Assembly (NCBI GenBank): GCA_963573305.1 | Contig: OY754339.1 | Location: forward strand, 73,951,376-74,015,375 | Direction of reading: 5' to 3' | From: Pyrrhosoma nymphula | Taxonomy: Eukaryota > Arthropoda > Insecta > Odonata > Coenagrionidae | DNA length: 64,000 bases | Part shown: positions 45,666 to 57,291 of the stretch, in pieces | Position numbering within the stretch: the first letter of the stretch is position 1 | Layout of the letters: every line of letters begins with the position of its first letter | Position numbers and translations under genes: made by a program | Notes under the pieces: model-generated | The model's input: the letters and a program-made list of their open reading frames with translations, nothing else | What the model was told of the DNA's origin: nothing | Databases searched by the model: none

Positions 45666-46512
45666 GAGTTGTTTTTTTATGAAAACGGTAGCTTAGTATT
45701 TTCTGCTCTATAATTTATAATCGATCATGTTTTAAACAATTCATTGACCTTGCTGATGGCAATGATTTGCTGGTTTTGATATCATGGTTGGTAATAAATT
45801 ATAGTGTGGAAAATACTAACCTATCGCTTTTGTTCAAAATAGTTCGAGCGAGATATCGGTACACATAAAATTTATTGAATGCGGCTTCTTTCATCTATCA
45901 CAAGAGACCACAATATCAGCCACTCGACGCACCATCCTCTGGATTTTAACATAATATGTATTGGATTAACACTTTAGTTTCAAGGCATCTATTTATTCAT
46001 TGGGTCCTGAGAATTATTTTGTAATCGTAGCGATAAAAGGGAAACGACGAATTACGCTGCCATTTACGATCGCAATGTAATCATACTCAGGCGTAAAAAC
46101 GAAATTTTAGACCGAGATATATAATTGGGACCAAACATTTTTTTCCTTAGCTAAATTGATTGTCTATGCTTAGAATGAAAGTGAATGCACATGGCTAAAA
46201 TGGTTATTTGTTAATACCTATATATGTTACATATGTTTTACCATGTGAGATAGAATTTCTTATCTCAGTGTCTATTTTCTTGAGATTTTCAATAATATAT
46301 CTACCACTATAAAAATCACCGTCGTGAACGTATTTATATATTTATTTGTCCGATGTCAGCAACTTCCATAAGAAATACACGGAAATTTGATTTTTTTTTA
46401 TTATGAATTAAGGTCTTACGAAATTGGGAGGGGTACCTAAAGGAATAAAATTCAATAGACTCTTATTTATTATTGTTGAATGTTTTTTAGAGACGAAATC
46501 GCGAATGCTTTG

Positions 46513-46514
<2 letters not shown>
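45666..46514. other. AT-rich intergenic DNA
   Basis: Nothing recognised. Confidence 0.5.
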
Positions 46515-46577
<63 letters not shown>

Positions 46578-46673
46578 CACTGGACAGCGGGTGGGGAAAG
46601 AAAAGTAAAGTAAAAACAGACGACTTACTGGGAACGTTTCGAGCCTGTAAGCTCTTCGTCAGCTGGAGAAGAA

Positions 46674-46724
<51 letters not shown>
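46515..46724 (-). repeat. (TA)n-flanked hinge element
   Basis: A 102-bp core (46575-46676) lies between two (TA)n tracts of about 58 and 48 bp. On the - strand the core begins CTCCAG, then CTGACGAAGAGC, loop, GGCTCGAAAC, then a T/C-rich tail into (TA)n. The layout is like one arm of the palindromes at 44.6-45.1 kb. Confidence 0.75.
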
Positions 46725-46732
<8 letters not shown>

Positions 46733-49189
46733 TTTTTGATGAATCGTCCCCATGACGACCAATGCTGATTATTGGAGTCATACTTCTGTTTACGTATGTC
46801 AATTAACTCCATTGAGTTTCTGTACTAAATAAGGATTTCACTAATTAATACAAAATGACTATCCTGTGGAAATGTTGCCGTCATTTTTTGTGACACGGGC
46901 AGCTGGTATCACATGTATCAATTAGAATGATAGAGATTCATGTTGTATGTGATCCACAGGAAATTTCTCTACTCTTAAATAGAACGAATTTTATCTATTC
47001 ACCCTGTTGATTGTTCTCTTTCTATAAATACAAGCAAAAATGCCTTTTATCACGTGTTAGAGTCCGTCCAAGAAAAAAGTAAAGTTGACATATACTGATT
47101 TGGCTTAAAAACAAATGATTTGTAAACAATTTTTTCGCGTTCGTATGACTTTTACAAAGGTCACCGGCATGGGTTCTACGGTCATGTGATTCCCTTGCCC
47201 ATACGGCATTGGACGTGTTTACTGACAGGCGTCACTTCCGTCAACTGCGCAATTATCTTGGACCAATTCATGGTAAGTATTTATTCAATCAAAATATTAT
47301 TCTTCTTGCATAACATTATTATGTACCTTCATAGACCGCATTCGATTATGACTACAGGAGGATTTGTGTTAGTGCGTTTGTATGCTTGTTATCATATTTA
47401 TATTCATATTTGAATGGCTTCCTCTAGGGCTTTGATATTGGTGCCACGAAGTGTCCGCTAACGTTAAAATTATGTCAAAAGTTTTGTTATTCAATGGATT
47501 TGGTAATACTCCATGGCGATAAGTATTTTATAATAACGAACAGATTGAGGAATATTGCTAATGTACATTATGCTTTTAGGGAAATTTGAGACACTTATTT
47601 GTTTTTAGATAAGTTTTTAGCAAAGAATTGGCATTGTCAATGATAATGCTTGTGGTGTTCACTGTAAGTGACAGGAATATTTATCTAATATGAACAAATT
47701 TTTTATCGCCTGTCAGATGCTAAAATTTTGGATAATTAATGTAATTTTTGTTCCTTCATCTATATTTACATTTAATTCAATGACAATTTCGGGGCAGATG
47801 CGTCTTTAATACTCAGGACTTATCGTTGGAACTATTGAGGCTGATAGAATGTTTTTCACATTTCATCAGGGTTTCACCAAAAGTACAAAATCTCTCAAAT
47901 GTAACACTTTCGTCTCCTGTGTATAGTTTTATCGATTCGAAAACCAGTTTATTTGCAGGAATTAAAGGTCGACTTCCAGTTCCATTGCAACATTTTAGGC
48001 ATGTGAAAGGAAAAAATAAATATCAAAGGATAAGTTTTCCACTATGTGTAAAATATGCGTGGTTTCACTATCTCTTCTCTGTCATAATTAGTTCTTGAGA
48101 TAATTAGGTTAGGGTAAACACTAAAAATCTCAAAAACTCGCATGCGCCATCTTGAAAAATGGCTGCTGCGTAAAAACGAGGAGGGATATTTTTTTTAAAT
48201 CCATGTTGAGAAAAACAAACTTTGTTATTTCCACAAACTTTATTCCGCTGGCACAACGCGCGTTTCACCACACTGTGGCATACTAATCGTTTGAATCATG
48301 TGAGCTAAAAAAAATGATTCTTTTCAAAAATGATCATTCCCAACTTTGGATCATTTGACATTGAATTACAGGTGAGTTCCATCCTATTGTAACCATATGG
48401 AGTTAGAACTTGTGCGGTAAAAGTCAAGGGGCCCAATTGTAAACGTATCCCCGGATAAGAAACAAACTCAATACTTTCAAAACTTGAATCCAACTGTGAT
48501 TCAATGTCCACTATGGTTGTCTGTGGACTGAGGTGGGGTGGAAAGCTTATAGTTAAGTGCGATATTCCACAGAGGTATAATTTAATATGTAATAAATACT
48601 TTTTTTTAACCACGCTTATATTGAATCTCACTAGAGCGTTGATTCGGGTCATGAAGTGTCGGCTCACTATTACTGGGTATCACTGGTATCTACATACATT
48701 AATTGTATAACGGTTCTTTGAAATTTAAAATATTAGCATTTCTTCTCACTATAAATGCTACAATGACGTAGCAGCAATACAATAAATGAATTGCAACAAC
48801 GCTGACAGCGAGTATCCAATGTAATGCGGGTTGCGTCATCTTAGGATAAAGAAAAATAAATTTTAAACAATTAAATTGTAGTAGATTAACTAGCTAAATA
48901 GCATATTTATGACTTATTGATGTATTTTCATCGAGATTAAGTAAGTGTGCCAAATTTCAGCTCGATTGAGCATTGGAAAGTGGGTTAGTCCCTCGATTTC
49001 TCGCCAAATGCTTCATCCAGCCAAGCTACCGAGACGTTATCCTCCCCTGTGGATTTTTGAGGACTTCGTAGGAACAAGTTGTAATGGACTGGCGGACATG
49101 CGATGTCACTGAAGCAGCCCAAAGCGTGCGCTTAGCGCCACAGTCCACGTGGATAAAGCCAAACACGGAGCGTAGTGAGGTGTTCACTC
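46725..49189. other. AT-rich intergenic DNA with one dispersed repeat
   Basis: Holds repeat family B copy 2 (47082-47263). Otherwise only short open frames without motifs. Confidence 0.5.
47082..47263. repeat. dispersed repeat family B, copy 2
   Basis: Collinear with 25032-25206 in the same orientation. CGGCATTGGACGTGTTTACT is identical in both. Confidence 0.7.
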
Positions 49190-49565
49190 TTTTTTAGGAT
49201 AGCGGGACTAGCCACGGTACCCTCAAAATTTGTCAGAAAGAGCTTATAGTTAGTTGGTAATTCGGGAAGGCGAAAGGCAACTCCATACCGTTTTTGCCCG
49301 TGAGGATAATTAGGTAGGTTGGAAAGAGAAAGATTATTTATATGGGAAATGGAGGAAGGTTGGAGAGAAACCCGGCATCAGAAGCACTCTTAACAAATAG
49401 GCACCAAAGTTATGGAGCGTTTCCATCCGACGAACGGAGTATTTTTCTTGAAGTGCTCTGCACCAAGCACTCAAGTAGGGATTAGGATTTCCTCTGAATA
49501 ATCTCCACCACAGCCGGGATTTGAACCCGGTCCCTCAAATAATCTAACCACCGCACCAACCCCAT
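49190..49565 (-). repeat. tRNA-derived SINE (candidate)
   Basis: On the - strand from about 49563: TTGGTGCGGTGGTTAGA (A-box-like), then GGGTTCAAATCCCGG (B-box-like), the spacing of a tRNA promoter. A non-tRNA body follows with CCGTTCGTCGGATGGAAACG, a motif common in arthropod SINEs. The tail end near 49190 is uncertain. Confidence 0.6.
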
Positions 49566-49574
49566 CCTCAGAAT

Positions 49575-49577
<3 letters not shown>

Positions 49578-49655
<78 letters not shown>
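49578..49655. repeat. (TA)n microsatellite
   Basis: About 78 bp of pure TA repeat, left flank of the palindrome at 49703. Confidence 0.95.
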
Positions 49656-49657
<2 letters not shown>

Positions 49658-49702
49658 TCAATCATACGAAAATGACGCTCAAAGGCGCGAATAAATTCAT
49701 AC

Positions 49703-49923
49703 ATTCATAGGGAAATGGAAATGGATAGGTACACATAAAAGGACGAACACAGGGTTTGGTGGGGAAGATGAAAATGAGTCAAATCCAGACAGAAAAAATT
49801 TCACCTTAGCCGGGATCCCGGCTAAGGTGAAATTTTTTCTGTCTGGATTTGACTCATTTTCATCTTCCCCACCAAACCCTGTGTTCGTCCTTTTATGTGT
49901 ACCTATCCATTTCCATTTCCCTA

Positions 49924-49928
<5 letters not shown>
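49703..49928. repeat. perfect 226-bp palindrome with no loop
   Basis: Arms 49703-49815 and 49816-49928 are exact reverse complements (113 bp each). They meet at GGGATCCC inside TTAGCCGGGATCCCGGCTAA. Each arm read outward has TGAAATTTTTTCTG, then a pyrimidine-rich stretch to CCCTATGAAT. It is bounded by (TA)n on both sides, with a 47-bp spacer on the left only. Confidence 0.97.
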
Positions 49929-49963
<35 letters not shown>

Positions 49964-49974
<11 letters not shown>

Positions 49975-50250
49975 ATGTTTGTCTGTTCATTTTTTATGCA
50001 CTCCAATACCATTCATCCAATTGTGATGAAACTTAAGTGAGTTGTTGTGCTAGCGCCCATAAAGGTTTCTCAATTATAAAAATGGCAATTTTTGGGGTTG
50101 TCCTTACCCCAATATTGTTAACATTTACTCCCATAAGAAAAGCAATGAATTTGGTGCAGATTTTTCTTTAATTGCTTTTTTAAATTACTTGCACACAAGA
50201 TATTTAATGGAATTTTGTATCATAGAATGCATAAAAAATGCAGTATTTAA
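49964..50250 (+). mobile_element. Helitron-like 5' end fragment (candidate)
   Basis: TATATAAAAGAATGTTTGTC, then CATTCATCCAATTGTGATGA and AACTT. Many insect Helitrons begin with a TATATAAA..ATGTTTGT..TGTC stretch followed by CCGATTTTGATGAAA. The leading TC cannot be placed because of the adjoining (TA)n. Confidence 0.4.
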
Positions 50251-50255
50251 CTCTT

Positions 50256-50785
50256 TCATTTAATTTTCTTATACGTTTCGTTTTCGTCCAAGTATTGCGT
50301 TTTTATCTCGAAATTCATCAATTTTTCTTCCTCATCAACAATAGGTGTGCGTTGGACGGAAAGGAAGACAAATGAGGAAAGAGGCCCGGTTCCAATAGGT
50401 AATGAAAAAGACATGGAGGCTGACTTTAAAGGATTAATGTTGAGTTTCCACATATTGCACCAGTCTTCAAGTGAGCGAAGGGCAGATTGGAGGGATTGAG
50501 AGCCGGCAGTGGTGTCAATTCTTTTAAAAATTTCGCAGCCGTCTGCGAAAAGAAGAATCTCGCAGGCGTAAGAGAGGATGCATGATGTAACGTCATTGAT
50601 GTACAGGGCAAGAAGGAGAAGACCGAGGACGCTACCTTGAGGGACGCCAGAGGGAACAGGAAGAATAGGGGAAGAACACCGTCGACCACCACTCTCTGCG
50701 AGCGTTGAGTAAGGAAGTGAGGAAGGATGTCTAAGAAGGACCGTGAGCATGGAAAGCATTTTCCAGTTTATGTAATAAAAATGTA
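50256..50785 (-). pseudogene. LINE reverse transcriptase relic, 3' part
   Basis: - strand: VPSGVPQGSVLGLLLLALYI, then EILLFADGCEIFKRIDTTAG, where the usual FADD is FADG. LEDWCNMWKLNINPLKSASM follows. The missing Asp in the catalytic box and later frame loss mark it as dead. It is separated from its 5' part (52087-52375) by a Helitron-like insertion. Confidence 0.85.
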
Positions 50786-52086
50786 CTAGTCGACCCGTGC
50801 GAAGCATTCGCACTGTGTCCTCCTCAAATCCCACTTAATTGAAGTACACACCGTATAGTTAGTACCGTGTAGTTAGTGCGTCAGAATCCATAGGGTACTT
50901 ACTTTTGAGTTGAACTTGTGTAGATTTCTTTAAAGTGAATAATCTGATTTGATCGCCGGGTTTGTTTATCATAGAGAGCAGAGACCACAGATATACTAGA
51001 TTGGCAGTGTCCACTCTGGCCGCAGGGATGCGTTGAAGCCTACCCCCACTCCTTCCCTTGCGCACGCGGCCATCTTACATAATTAAACGAATCGTAAACA
51101 AAGCGCAGTACTGATTTGTGAATCTCATTGTAGACCTTTCTTTTGGAGGAATTGGGCCTGAATCGACAATTAATAACCGTAAGTCTGAGCACAGATCAAA
51201 ATACAACAGATTGGCTATTTTCAAAAATCTTTAGTTGCCACTCGTTGTAAGTTCTTAAGGATGACATTATACATGTTGTTATCGAATTTACGATGGTGTC
51301 GGAAATTTTGTTGGTTTCGTGGTGAAATAAATAGTTGCTTTGAAAAGTTTTCTTGTCGTCTTCATTCTTCCTTTTCTACAACTTTGGTTAAAGATGGAAT
51401 AAAATTCCATGTAAAAAATACCGCCAAGCCATTCCAGTATTAAAATAAAAATTATATGGTTGGAGAGCCTAGCAACGTAGAATTGTATACACGGAACTTT
51501 GTTTTACTGAACTACTTTAAAAATGCTTTTCATGAATTCTTGACCGTAGCCGTCAGTGCAAATGATATACACAAATTGCTGAGGTAAGATGGCGGCGATG
51601 ACGGCTTCACTTTAGCTCCACCCACTTCCAGGCCTTGGCAGAGACGAAGTAAGTTGGTCGTCATGGACTAAGTAAAAACAAATGACTGCGAGCGGTTTGG
51701 GGAAGTAAATATTAATTCAAGTTTTGATTAATTTAGTTCATTTCATAAATACCTAGATCAGCGGATCGAATACCTTAAATAAATATTTTAAGTCGAAATT
51801 AAATGCGGATTGAGATAATAGATGCATGAAATTGAAATCGGTTTCATTTCGATATATCTCGATGTTCTCGAAATAGGATCGATAGGTCGAGGGCGGGATT
51901 TAAAAAAACCGTTTTTTTTTTCAATCGTAATTTTTCGAAAAACAACTGAAATGTGAGTAATTTGTATATTTTTCCGGTGTAGCGGTTAAAAAAAGCTTTA
52001 AAATTATGCCTCATTTATGAAAATTGATGAAGTATTAAGGAAGTTATGGCGTACCGACAAAAAAAAACCCTTGAGAAATAATATAT
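50786..52086 (-). mobile_element. Helitron-like insertion within the LINE (3' end clear, 5' end not)
   Basis: On the - strand the segment ends with a 7-bp stem hairpin, GTGCGAA-TGC-TTCGCAC (50797-50813), then GGGTCGACTAG and T. A hairpin about 11 bases before CTAG next to T is the Helitron 3' terminus. LINE reading resumes at about 52087. No Rep/helicase coding was seen, so it would be non-autonomous. The 5' TC border is not resolved. Confidence 0.55.
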
Positions 52087-52375
52087 ATGATGATGATTGA
52101 CAGTGTCGAAAGCCTTGGCGAAGTCAATGTAACACACAATGGGAAGAGGCTTCGAGAGCAGAGGTGATGTATTAGTTCAATATCGATAGATTGGTTGAAC
52201 AAGAGCCCCCAGGAAGAAAGCCGTGCTGATTCGGTGAGATGTAGGGGAGGGTGAAAGATAAGAGACAGTCATGGAGAATACGCTCCAGTAAGAGAGAAAT
52301 AGTGAGGAGAATAGAGATGGGACGATAGTTAGTTACACTTCCTATGTATCCCGACTTCAACATGGTGATTACGTT
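52087..52375 (-). pseudogene. LINE reverse transcriptase relic, 5' part
   Basis: - strand: VTNYRPISILLTISLLLERI, then ISPNQHGFLPGGSCSTNL, then after a frame change CYIDFAKAFDTVNHHH (first catalytic Asp). These are RT blocks 1-3 of a CR1/jockey-type element, and block 4 onward is at 50256-50785. Confidence 0.88.
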
Positions 52376-52509
52376 AGCAGTACTTTAATTTAATACACAA
52401 AAAAGCATTGTCTTTCATTTATTTTATGTAAATGTGTCTGCTTTGTATATGTGTGCCTAGTTAGAAAGAAAAAGAGACATGTCAACGCATTCCGGGCACA
52501 GCTAGTAAC

Positions 52510-53769
52510 TTATATTTTCTAACTTTTGTCCTAATTTCTTTCGTATACTGTAGAGAAATCATACTTTTATCTAAATGTGCTAAATAAATTGTGGTTAATG
52601 GGAAATTTATCGCCGTTAAGGTACATATATATAAGAGACATAGTTTATAAATTCAACTAATTTGGGATCATCATAAAAGAATATATCTCACATATCCAAC
52701 AATACCAAAACATCAGCCACTTACCTCGCTCCTTTTCGAGATACTTGCCAAAACATAGAAGCAGTTTCACATTTGAAATGATACGGGTATGCACTCCAGA
52801 GAGACTTTATTTAAAACAATTAGGAATTTCTTACACATATTTTGCGTCAGAATATTATCGATGTGTAGTTTGTATACTTTCTTTGCTATTTTTAAGAACA
52901 AATCAAACACCACAGCAATTTTTGCAGAGTCGCGAACAATCTTCTGTTTTGAGAGCGTTTTCCCTGTACGGCGTGAAAAAATGAGTCTAGTTAAAGACTT
53001 ATGCATGTATATTTAGTTAATTCCTGAGAATTGCAATGTAAAGGAATATTTTTGCGGTAATAATATTATAATATTTACTTCATGTTTATTACAGATGATT
53101 AAATTCAAAGACGAAATTTGAATATGGCGTCCATTGTGACAAGGGAAAAATGTCGCTTATACTACCTTCACTGGATTTGAAAGTTTTCACATGGCCCTTT
53201 GTGGCGGAATCGTTAAGTCCATCCCTTTAATATTTTATTTCTCAATATTTCCTCCCAAAAAATCATCTCAAAAACTAATATTCCGTCACTAAATCATTGA
53301 GGTATTAAATATTTTTTTCAGGGCACCTTATCGATGATATAAGACCAACATTTCAGATTTGAAAGCGACGAGCAGACTCAACTCCTGGTCCGTTGCCACC
53401 ATGTTCAAACAAGCTTGACAACACTGTTCAGGGAGTCATCTAGACGAACTGGTCAACTACTACGTTCCATTTATTATCCATTTAATCCATTTATTACGTC
53501 ACGAGTGCAGAGGATTCATACTGCTTCGTATGCCACCAAAGGTTACTCAAAGAAAACGTGAATACACTCAAATTTTATTAGAAGTGCAAGTCGGTGATAA
53601 TCTGAATATCAAAGATTCCTAATCACAACTTAAATATTGCTCTACGCTTCACAAATACGCCCTTGATTGCTATTTCCGAGTATTGATATACTATGAAAAA
53701 GACATTCAAACGGCTTTATGTCTATCTAGAAATATTACATCCAAATTTTCAGCTCGCGGACAACACTTT
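52510..53769. other. intergenic DNA, no gene recognised
   Basis: AT-rich; short overlapping open frames at 52745-53016 lack motifs. A CGGGCACAGCTAGT stretch at about 52493-52506 could be another Helitron end. Confidence 0.4.
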
Positions 53770-53824
53770 GGTTTCGACGTAGCACGTCAATCATCAGGTG
53801 ATGATGACGTGCTACGTCGAAACC
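53770..53824. repeat. head-to-head hairpin with hinge motif
   Basis: Arms of 26-27 bases around GG, with one extra A on the left. Each arm read outward is TGATGA, then TGACGTGCTACGTCGAAACC. The outer 20 bases pair perfectly. Confidence 0.92.
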
Positions 53825-54660
53825 CGGGTCGTTTAAAATAAATAAATGTGGAATCACAAAGTTACTGCTTGTCATTCAATATGCTAAGCGAATTCCATAA
53901 AGTTACGCCTGAGACAACGGAGTTTCGCAGACAACACTTCGTTTTGCAAACATACCTAAACAATTTCGCCAATGAAGATGCATCAAGATCTCTTTCTTTC
54001 ATCGGATAGTTTTGCATGTGAGTGGATATTATGGCCTCCGGGGATATAACGAGGAAAAATATGAAATAGAAACGAAACACACTCTTGATATTGTATATAA
54101 TTCATTGAGTTAAAAATCAGCAAACCTGCTTCATGATGGATTTATTTCTCGTGCATTTTCCAACATAAACAATCGTTTCTCAAAGCCTTATTCAATTGTT
54201 CCGAGAAACTATTAAAAATTTCAGTTTTCGATGAAGGAGAACACCGAATCAAACTCTCAGCATATAGACGGATTATTCAAATTCGAGCATTGAAGTCAGC
54301 GATTGAGCATCCATTGTGTTCTATCGTAGGCTTGACCTGAAAATCACGCTTGGCCACACTGCTCATGCTTGTATTTTTCAAAGAAATTGAACTACAGGCT
54401 GTTTGGCCTTTTTAATGGTAGTTTAAGTCTAATCAGCCATTAGTCTAGCCCACAACTGGACTTTGCTATGCAAAAAAGGCAAATTACACAGCCCAAAAGA
54501 GCCGAGGAAAAATGTTATGGCGATCTAAAATGACAAAGATTATATCATTAAAATTAAAAAATACTCAGATCCAAAACAAAAACTGAACTTTTTAAAAATA
54601 ATATCGGTAGATAACGATTTTCAACGAAGCAGCGCGAGAAGGAGATCAGTGTTTTCAAAT
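53825..54660. other. intergenic DNA, nothing recognised
   Basis: AT-rich, no gene or repeat border seen. Confidence 0.5.
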
Positions 54661-54839
54661 ACGAGGCGTGTTTTTTAGTATCGTTTTTATATATGCCCAC
54701 TGCAGCGCTACGGTCGCTGATCCGCGCATACGCGTTGAGTACCTGCATCTTTTGGCTGACCACAGACGCCATTATGGAAGCATTCGTCCGTGTTTACGTC
54801 TGTTTACGCGTATTTATAACGCCTCAGACAATTTAAAAT

Positions 54840-55110
54840 CCCGCTGATTGTGAAATACGCGCTGTGATTCGTTTTCTGAATGCAAAAGACGTGAAAGCGG
54901 TCGAAATTCATCAGCAGATGAGTGGATTGTATGGAGAAAACACTGTAAGCAATGGAATGCGTCGAGGAATCCAAAAAAAGGCGTGGAATGCTCAGTAGGG
55001 GGATTGTTTTGCTTCATGGCAATGCCCGTCCACCTGTGGCTTGTCGAACCCAAGATCTCACCGCATCCTACGGCTGGGAACAACTTTATCATCCTCCGTA
55101 TCGGCTGTTG
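54840..55110 (+). pseudogene. mariner transposase remnant
   Basis: DCEIRAVIRFLNAKDVKAVE, then IHQQMSGLYGENTVSNGM is the N-terminal helix-turn-helix of mariner transposases. It jumps within a few codons to IVLLHGNARPPVACRTQDL and GWEQLYHPPY, the catalytic D34D block near the C-terminus, with Gly where DNARPH has Asp. Some 180 residues between them are deleted. Confidence 0.85.
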
Positions 55111-55114
55111 TAAC

Positions 55115-56905
55115 TAAATGCAAGTGGCAGCATTTGAGTGGGTGTCATGGCCGAGTAAGGGGGATGGAAACTGTACATACGTTTGTTTACATAGGTCCGT
55201 AAACCGTGAGGGATACATAACAGCCTTAGAATAGGTCATTTCTAAGCACAAAATAAAATAATAGTGTTTCTAGAGTAAGAAGAAGTCTATTATCATTAGC
55301 ATAATTTGTATTTACGAATGCAGCAATCGCTCTGGGGCGAATTGGCCAAGATTCATAGAGTGGTTTTCGATTCGTGCAATTCTACTCCTACCACAAATAT
55401 CCTGAAAAAATTCTGTCGGCATAAGATCCCATACGATTAGTTCATTTTAATTATCCCATATTGCTCGTCAAAACAAGTTGTGATACTCATATGTGTGCAT
55501 AATGGTATAGCTGGTATATCTACATTCCATTAAATACTACGGCCACCACGGTATTGCTTTGCTTCCCAACAAGGGAGTTACGTCTTTCCACTCGAAATAT
55601 TCTACAAAAGACCTCCGGGAGTCTTCGTAGAAATTCAGAATTTCTTATGTAGGGAAAATTATGCTGGACGTTAAATCAACGGCACTGGTTGAGCTAGTTC
55701 ACTAAAATAAACATTAACAGCCGTCCAACGAGCAATAAACTCCACATATTCCCCGTATACACACAGTAATTATCTATATGATTAAATACGACCGATAATT
55801 AGCTATGCCCGTGTGGAGGTCGCACCTATAATTAAATATGGGTCATATTTAATTACGGGACGGATCCCCTAATTAACTATTATTAACTTTATTCCTTGCG
55901 TATTCGCGCGTATTTTGTTCGAAAATGAAGTGAATTTGGTGGATGGTTTAATATCTTGGGATAATTTAGCAGTGGCTATATGGGGTGGTTGGCGGCAAAG
56001 AAGTTGAATTTAGGGGTGGACGGTTATGAGGAAGAACTGAAATGAGGTTTGCTGGTTGTTTTCGACCTAAAGATAGGTATTTTAAAAGCAAGCTGAAGTC
56101 ATCTTTGTAATAAAGGACTTTTTTGTTCATTAATTACTTGACCATTCTTAATGCTCCAGTAATGAATTTCATTTGCTGTTGTTATGCATCTCATTAAGCT
56201 CTAGCTTAGTTTTTGCAAAAATTATGGCAGATGTGTAATTCACATAGATTGGTGAAAAACAACATGATAAATATTTGGGAGATCGTTGATGAATAAAATG
56301 AGGAAGAGGAATGGAGTTCAAGATTTTATAATCGACATATATTTGTACTATCCTCGAGGACTTGAGTGTTATAAAATCGGTTTTCCATGCGGTAATAACG
56401 CTCAACAACCATCACACAATATGCATAAGACAAAGGTTTATGATTTTCGTGGCATCTTGTAATATTTAGGAAGTAGGTATATCATGCATATAATCGCGTT
56501 TAGTATTTTATTTGCATATTTGGAGAAGTATTTCGCCTTAAATTTTCTTCAATTTATACTGAGATAGTCTTCGTTTGTCATTCCAAATTCCAGACGCGTA
56601 TTCTTGGTGGGGCTTAACTAGTGAAGACTAACATCGCCCTTTCTCTATTATTCTTTGAATAAATGCTAACTTTTTGCCTGACTAAATTTTTCTCGAGTAG
56701 GTATGTTTACTCCAAGACAGGTCCTGAGTAATTGTGAGACCTAAATAGTTAATGGAAGCAAGATTGACCATTTCTTTTGAATTAATTCTGTCATATGGCT
56801 CTTGTTTATTTTTCCCTCTCAAAAAAGCGACGGATTAGCAGCGGTTGGCAAATCAGGCGGCAGATTTCTATGAGAATGGTATGTATTCAGAAGCTGGTTG
56901 TACAA
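55115..56905. other. unidentified DNA between mariner parts
   Basis: AT-rich. A 12-bp hairpin, TAATTAAATATG / CATATTTAATTA, at 55829-55855. No transposase or other gene seen. Confidence 0.4.
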
Positions 56906-57291
56906 TATGATAAGTGCCTTAATATTGGTGGAAATTATGTTGAGACACAGGTACAGGGTTGAGGTACAGGGTTGAGGTACAGGGTTTCATGTAAAAAGAA
57001 AATTGTAAAAAATGTACTTGTTTTTTAATATCAAAACGATACTTACTTTAAAAACACGCCTCGTACATCGAATTATTCAGGAAAAGCTCATTTATGTTGG
57101 ATAGGTGCGAATGTGTTTTGTTTATTGAGCTGTTCAGCAATACGCTACAGTTAGCCATAATGTCAAACGAAATATTTTAGTTACTTTTCTATGTACATAC
57201 ATATCAATTGCTATTTTTGGTTCTATAATTTTATTTTACTGCTTATTCAATCATTGTGTAGTTCAATTTAAATTCCAAAAAAAATACGATG
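56906..57291. repeat. direct duplication, copy 1 (mariner 3' end plus flank)
   Basis: 386 bp, about 95% identical by eye to 58819-59187. It has three GAGGTACAGGGTT-type units where copy 2 has fewer. It spans the mariner 3' terminus and 228 bp of flanking DNA. Confidence 0.93.

Larger units (their letters stand above)
54662..57063 (+). mobile_element. mariner-like element, internally disrupted
   Basis: CGAGGCGTGTTTTTTAGTATCG at the left end faces CGATACTTACTTTAAAAACACG and CCTCG at the right end, each bordered by TA (54660-54661 and 57064-57065). At 2.4 kb it is far longer than the usual 1.3 kb, so extra DNA has entered, probably between about 55115 and 56905. The transposase is a remnant. 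Confidence 0.65.

Noticed and set aside
46630..46665. A complete, active hammerhead ribozyme
   Set aside because: Core elements are present, but there is an extra base before stem II and I could not pair a convincing stem I. Kept only as hammerhead-like.
46408..46812. Open frame rich in Ile-Tyr repeats (- strand); a similar one at 49697-49990
   Set aside because: Produced by reading through (TA)n tracts and palindrome DNA.
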